Source of the DNA: JABDIP01 sp965227455
Lineage (GTDB): Bacteria; Pseudomonadota; Alphaproteobacteria; DSM-16000; Inquilinaceae
Direction of reading: 5' to 3'
Length of the DNA stretch: 64,000 nucleotides
Assembly (NCBI GenBank): GCA_965227455.1
Contig: OZ245752.1
Span: 2,232,001 to 2,296,000 of the forward strand
Of this stretch, positions 60,253 to 64,000 are shown piece by piece. A program made the position numbers and the translations under genes. Under the pieces are notes generated by a model, which was not told the origin of the DNA, searched no databases, and worked only from the letters and a program-made list of their open reading frames with translations. Position 1 is the stretch's first letter; every line of letters starts with the position of its first letter.

Positions 60253-61494
60253 TCAAGCGCGCAGTTCGGCGCGACCGTCCGGAAGCAGGGCCAACTCGTC
60301 GTTTTCCTCGAAGAGGAGTTCGATGAATTCCTCGGTCAGCGAATCCCAGCTGCGGCCGGCGGCTTCCATCCGCTGGCGCGCTTCGGCCATTGTCCAGCCC
60401 AAGGCAATCGACAGAACGACGGCTTCCGAGGAGCAATCTCGGAGTGCGGCACGAACCTCGCCGACGATCGTCTTGTGGTCGGATCCGGACTCCTGAAGGT
60501 CGCGGCACATCGCGATCGCCGGCGTCCACTCGTCCAATGTCTCCTGCCACGCCTGGTCGCGCTCCTGCTTCTCCTTGGCCGCCTGCTCCGCGAGCATGGC
60601 CCTGTGTTCGCCTGCATCGACCCGATCGAAGAACGGCAGCACATAGCCCTCGAAGACCTCCCGCAAGGTCGCCACCCGCCATTTCGTGGTCAGCGGTTCT
60701 CGAGGTTCGAAATAGGAGGCTATTCGACGGGCATCCTCATCGGTGTCTACGTAGATTTCGAGTGCGAAATCCGCATAGTCGCAGTCCAGGTGAGCCGCGC
60801 GCATCCACCTGAAAAGCAGGCGTTCCGGCAGGAGTTGGTCATCCAGTCTCTCGGCCATGTGGTACCGGCCGCCATTCGGCTTCACCTCGCGCGGGGCCGC
60901 CTCGTCCCCCTCCTCCTTCGACCAGAAGCAAAAGGCAGCCTCGAAAATGCCGTCGATGACACCGGCCTGAACCGCGGAGATCGCGTGCGGGTCGTCCTTT
61001 CGCCAGACCCGCCTGTTCTTGACGAAACCACGCGGTTCCAGGATTTGATCGATTGCGGCCAGCATCGCCGAATCCGGGCGTTTGGTCTCCGCCTCCAGTT
61101 CCTCGGCGGTCGGCTCGGTTTCGGCGACCAAGAGTCCGTCCGGAGCACTCAGCACGCGCCCGTCTTGGGGGTCGACGCAGACCAGCCCATGTCTGCCGGC
61201 CAGCGACACGACGAATGGCGCCACTTCATCGGCTTTGGAGTGAACCATCGGCATGAGCACATGCCCGTCCGAGACATCGAAGGCGATCGACCACGGGCAG
61301 TCGTCCAGCTGATCCTCCGCAACGTCGTCGATCTGCGGATAGCGGTCCGTCAGGTCCTTCAGGAAGCGTTCGATCGACGGGCTGGGCTCCAAAAAATGGG
61401 CAAAATCTCCACTGCAATAGGCGGAATATCGCTCCATCGCATCGTCTGCCGAAAGCGGCCGCTGGGTGAAGAATACGCCAAGATCGTAACTCAT
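60253..61494 (-). CDS. Hypothetical protein, two-domain, unknown function
   Basis: 413 residues from the ATG at 61494 (MSYDLGVFFTQRP); an ATG three codons earlier also exists. The first ~115 residues (CPWSIAFDVSDGHVLMPMVH, GRHGLVCVDPQDGRVL) resemble a domain seen in many hypothetical bacterial proteins, some next to polymorphic toxins (from memory). The middle and C-terminal parts are mainly helical and acidic, with FVKNRRVWRKDD and a helical EQAAKEKQERDQAW. No enzyme motif recognised. Cytoplasmic. It is alone between the thioesterase and mgtE genes. Confidence 0.7.
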   Translation of the reverse strand: MSYDLGVFFTQRPLSADDAMERYSAYCSGDFAHFLEPSPSIERFLKDLTDRYPQIDDVAEDQLDDCPWSIAFDVSDGHVLMPMVHSKADEVAPFVVSLAGRHGLVCVDPQDGRVLSAPDGLLVAETEPTAEELEAETKRPDSAMLAAIDQILEPRGFVKNRRVWRKDDPHAISAVQAGVIDGIFEAAFCFWSKEEGDEAAPREVKPNGGRYHMAERLDDQLLPERLLFRWMRAAHLDCDYADFALEIYVDTDEDARRIASYFEPREPLTTKWRVATLREVFEGYVLPFFDRVDAGEHRAMLAEQAAKEKQERDQAWQETLDEWTPAIAMCRDLQESGSDHKTIVGEVRAALRDCSSEAVVLSIALGWTMAEARQRMEAAGRSWDSLTEEFIELLFEENDELALLPDGRAELRA

Positions 61495-61586
61495 GGGCGG
61501 CACCGTCTGGTTGCGGATGCAGCCTGACGCTAGGCTGCGGCAGTTACGGAACGGTGAACCGCGGGACCAATACGCGGGCCGTACCG

Positions 61587-63020
61587 TTACAGCAGCACCA
61601 GCGCCGCCAGTCCCAGGAACGCGAAGAAACCAATCACGTCGGTCACCGTTGTCAGGAAGACGCCGGAGGCCACCGCCGGATCGATCTTCATCTTTTCCAG
61701 CAGCAGCGGGATCATGGCGCCGGAGAATCCGGCGACCAGCAGGTTGATGATCATGGCGGCGCCGATGACGCCGGCCAGCACCGGGTCCCGCGACCAGGCC
61801 CAGGTCAGCCCGCCGGCGACGACCGCGAACATGAGGCCGTTCAGCAGGCCGACCATGACCTCCTTCCAGACCACGCGGGCGGCGTTGCTGGTGGTCAGCT
61901 CCTTGGTGGCCAGGCCGCGGACCGCCACGGTCAGGGACTGGGTTCCGGCATTGCCGCCCATGCTGGCGACGATCGGCATCAGCACGGCCAGCGCCACCGC
62001 CTTCTCGATGGTCGATTCGAATAGGGCGATGACCGCCGAGGCAACAACCGCCGTCACCAGATTGACCGCCAGCCAGGACATGCGCGAGCGGGTGGTGTTC
62101 AGCACGTCGCGATAGATGTCGCCCTCGCTGACGCCGCCCAGTTTCAGCAGATCCTCTTCGGCCTCCTCGTCGATCACCGCGACCACGTCGTCGACGGTAA
62201 TCACACCGATCAGCCGGCCGGCCTCGTCGACAACCGGGGCCGAGACCATGCCGTATTGCCGGAACAGGAAAGCCACTTCCTCCTGGTCCAGATCGGCCTT
62301 CACCGGATGCACCTCGTCGCTGACCAGGGTCTCGACCTTGACCGAGCGCTTGGAGCGCAGCACCCGGCTCAGCACCGCGGTGCCGACCGGCCGGAACATG
62401 GGATCGACCACGAACAGGGCGTAGAAATCGTCCGGCAGGTCGTCGGCGGCGCGCAGATAATCGATGGACTTACCGACGGTCCAGAACATCGGCACCGCGA
62501 CGAATTCGCGCTGCATCAGCCGGCCGGCGGAATTCTCCGGGAAGGTCAGGCCTTCCTCGACCAGCATCCGCGCCGCGGCCGGCATGCTGGCCAGGATCTC
62601 CTCACGCTCTGCGTCGTCCAGGTCTTCGACCAGGTCCAGCGCATCGTCGCTGTCCAGCTCGACCAGGGCGCCGGCGATCTCTTCTGGATTGAGGCGTTCG
62701 AGCACCTGCTCGCGGACATCGTCCTGCAGATGGGTCAGCACTTCGGCGTCGATCTGCAGTTGCGGGCGAATCAGGTCGATGACGGTGTCGCGGTCGTCCT
62801 TGTGCAGCCGCTCCAGCAGATCCGCCAGATCGGCGGAATGCAGCGGCGCCAGCTTGCGCTCGACCTTGCGCAAATTGTGCTCGTCCAGCGCCTTTTCGAT
62901 CTTGCGGACCAGCTTGTCGGTCAGCCCGATCGCGGGCGGTGCCTCACCGGACGCCGCCTCGGCGACCGCCTCTTTCGGGGTCTCCTCGGGGGCCTCCGGT
63001 GCGAGCACCGGGTCGCTCAT
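61587..63020 (-). CDS. mgtE: Magnesium transporter MgtE
   Basis: 477 residues. An acidic leader (1-35) is followed by the N-terminal superhelical domain (LHSADLADLLERL, EIAGALVELDSDDALDLVEDL). Then come two CBS domains (residues ~160-285) with VKADLDQEEVAFLF and GVITVDDVVAVIDEE. Five membrane helices follow, with MPIVASMGGNAGTQSL lining the pore. Magnesium binding to the soluble domains closes the channel. The start at 63020 overlaps the malic enzyme stop by 4 bp (ATGA). Confidence 0.95.
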   Translation of the reverse strand: MSDPVLAPEAPEETPKEAVAEAASGEAPPAIGLTDKLVRKIEKALDEHNLRKVERKLAPLHSADLADLLERLHKDDRDTVIDLIRPQLQIDAEVLTHLQDDVREQVLERLNPEEIAGALVELDSDDALDLVEDLDDAEREEILASMPAAARMLVEEGLTFPENSAGRLMQREFVAVPMFWTVGKSIDYLRAADDLPDDFYALFVVDPMFRPVGTAVLSRVLRSKRSVKVETLVSDEVHPVKADLDQEEVAFLFRQYGMVSAPVVDEAGRLIGVITVDDVVAVIDEEAEEDLLKLGGVSEGDIYRDVLNTTRSRMSWLAVNLVTAVVASAVIALFESTIEKAVALAVLMPIVASMGGNAGTQSLTVAVRGLATKELTTSNAARVVWKEVMVGLLNGLMFAVVAGGLTWAWSRDPVLAGVIGAAMIINLLVAGFSGAMIPLLLEKMKIDPAVASGVFLTTVTDVIGFFAFLGLAALVLL

Positions 63021-64000
63021 CCGGCGCGCTCCGCAGCGACGATCTGGGAATCGACGGCCGCCACGGCGGTCATATTGACCAGCCCGCGCACGGTCACCGA
63101 CTGGTTGACGATATGCATCGGCAACGCGAGGCCCATCAGCATCGGACCCACCGAGACGCATTCATCCACCGCCTTCACCAGATTGAAGGAGATGTTGGCG
63201 GCGTCGAGGGTCGGCATGATCAGCAGATTGGCCGAATGGTTCAGGCGGGATCCGGGGAAGACACTCTCGCGCACCTGGGTATTGAGCGCCGTATTGGCGT
63301 GCATCTCGCCATCGACCTCGAGGTCGGGGCGCCGTTCGGTGATCAGGGCCAGGGCCGCTCGCATCTTGCGCGCCGACTCGGTATCCAGGGTGCCGAAGTT
63401 CGAATGGGACACCAGCGCCACCGTCGGCTCGATGCCGAAGCGCTGGATTTCGTCCGCGGCCATCAGGGTGATGTCGGCCAGCTGTTCCGCGGTCGGGTCC
63501 GGATCGACATGGGTGTCGGCCACGAACAGGGTCCCGCGCGGCAGGATCAGCGCGCTCATGGCGGCAGCCTGGCGAACCCCGGGCCTGAGCCCGGCGATGC
63601 ACAGCACATGGTTGAGATGGTCGCGATAGGGCCCTACGGAGCCGCAGAGCATGCTGTCTGCCTCGCCCCGATGCACCATCAGGGCGGCAATCACCGTGCT
63701 GTTGGTGCGCACTACGGTGCGCGCCCGGTCCGGCGAGACGCCGCTGCGCGCCATCAGGTCGTGATAGGCCCGCCAATAGGTGCTGTAGCGGGGGTCGTTC
63801 TGGGGGTCGACCAAGTCGACATTGCCCCCATCACCGTCACCGATCTTGATGCGCAGGCCCAGCTTGTCGATGCGGTTCTCCACCACCTTGCGGCGGCCGA
63901 TCAGGATCGGCCGGGCCAGCCCCTCGTCCAGCACCACCTGCACCGCCCGCAGCACGCGCTCCTCCTCGCCCTCGGCATAGGCGATGCGCATGGGCCGCTC
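63017..64000 (-). CDS. Phosphate acetyl/butyryltransferase-like C-terminal domain, probably of NADP-malic enzyme (5' end outside window)
   Basis: 328 codons are in the window and the frame is open to the right edge. The domain is phosphotransacetylase-like (GRRKVVENRI, MVHRGEADSMLCG, SALILPRGTLFVADTHV, VGPMLMGLALPMHIV). The text ERPMRIAYAEGEEERVL at the edge is the linker found in alphaproteobacterial MaeB-type malic enzymes, where this domain follows the catalytic part and binds acetyl-CoA as an effector. A separate Pta would start near here, but the open frame and the linker favour the fusion. Overlap with mgtE shows co-transcription. Confidence 0.82.
   Translation of the reverse strand, partial: ERPMRIAYAEGEEERVLRAVQVVLDEGLARPILIGRRKVVENRIDKLGLRIKIGDGDGGNVDLVDPQNDPRYSTYWRAYHDLMARSGVSPDRARTVVRTNSTVIAALMVHRGEADSMLCGSVGPYRDHLNHVLCIAGLRPGVRQAAAMSALILPRGTLFVADTHVDPDPTAEQLADITLMAADEIQRFGIEPTVALVSHSNFGTLDTESARKMRAALALITERRPDLEVDGEMHANTALNTQVRESVFPGSRLNHSANLLIMPTLDAANISFNLVKAVDECVSVGPMLMGLALPMHIVNQSVTVRGLVNMTAVAAVDSQIVAAERAG

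Overview
The window is high-GC chromosomal DNA from an alphaproteobacterium, probably of the Rhodospirillales type. Supporting signs are the operon order 16S-tRNA-Ile-tRNA-Ala-23S-5S-tRNA-fMet, small proteins typical of the class (DUF1489, DUF1344, YdcH), FNR/FixK-like boxes, and a leucine and acyl-CoA catabolic gene set. No species can be named from the sequence alone.

Region 1 (1-7.1 kb) is an eight-gene operon on the minus strand for a membrane-bound group 4 [NiFe]-hydrogenase (complex I-like large, small, NuoC, NuoH and NuoL type subunits plus a polyferredoxin). It is headed by an iron-sulfur/flavin module like the beta and gamma subunits of NAD(P)-linked sulfhydrogenases. A perfect TTGA-N6-TCAA box lies in front of it and hypA is divergent. 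Region 2 (7.4-20 kb) looks like a low-oxygen or survival island: nicotinate phosphoribosyltransferase, hydrolase plus phosphoribosyltransferase, RtcB plus archease, Hsp20, and an operon of a glycosidase-like protein, a GT4 glycosyltransferase and an unusual phosphatase-EEP fusion. FNR-like boxes occur in front of several of these. Region 3 (20-22.4 kb) holds a broken polymer-forming (bactofilin-like) gene, a YdcH-family gene and a TVP38-type membrane protein.

Region 4 (22.46-29.15 kb) is one complete rRNA operon on the minus strand. The 23S gene carries two intervening sequences. The one in helix 45 has 33-nt terminal inverted repeats and encodes a four-helix-bundle (S23-type) protein. Variants of those arms (CAGAGGACAG followed by ATCAGGG/T units) bracket most other spacers of the operon, which is the most striking pattern in the window.

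Region 5 (29.2-36.5 kb) encodes leucine degradation: both methylcrotonyl-CoA carboxylase subunits, methylglutaconyl-CoA hydratase and HMG-CoA lyase, interrupted by a lipoprotein protease and a DUF1344 gene. Isovaleryl-CoA dehydrogenase sits apart at 58.5 kb. Region 6 (36.6-48.7 kb) is mixed metabolism: threonine dehydratase, site-2 protease, PPK2, a GbsR-type regulator sharing an operator with a DUF4166 gene, a retron-type reverse transcriptase with hairpin-rich DNA upstream, acyl-CoA dehydrogenase, thiolase, RidA, and a two-gene unit with a glycine-zipper protein. Region 7 (48.9-57.9 kb) is a glycan or glycolipid cluster with a GT2-pyruvyltransferase fusion and a cobalamin-binding radical SAM enzyme. 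Region 8 (57.9-64 kb) returns to acyl-CoA metabolism, MgtE and the phosphotransacetylase-like end of a malic enzyme that runs off the right edge.
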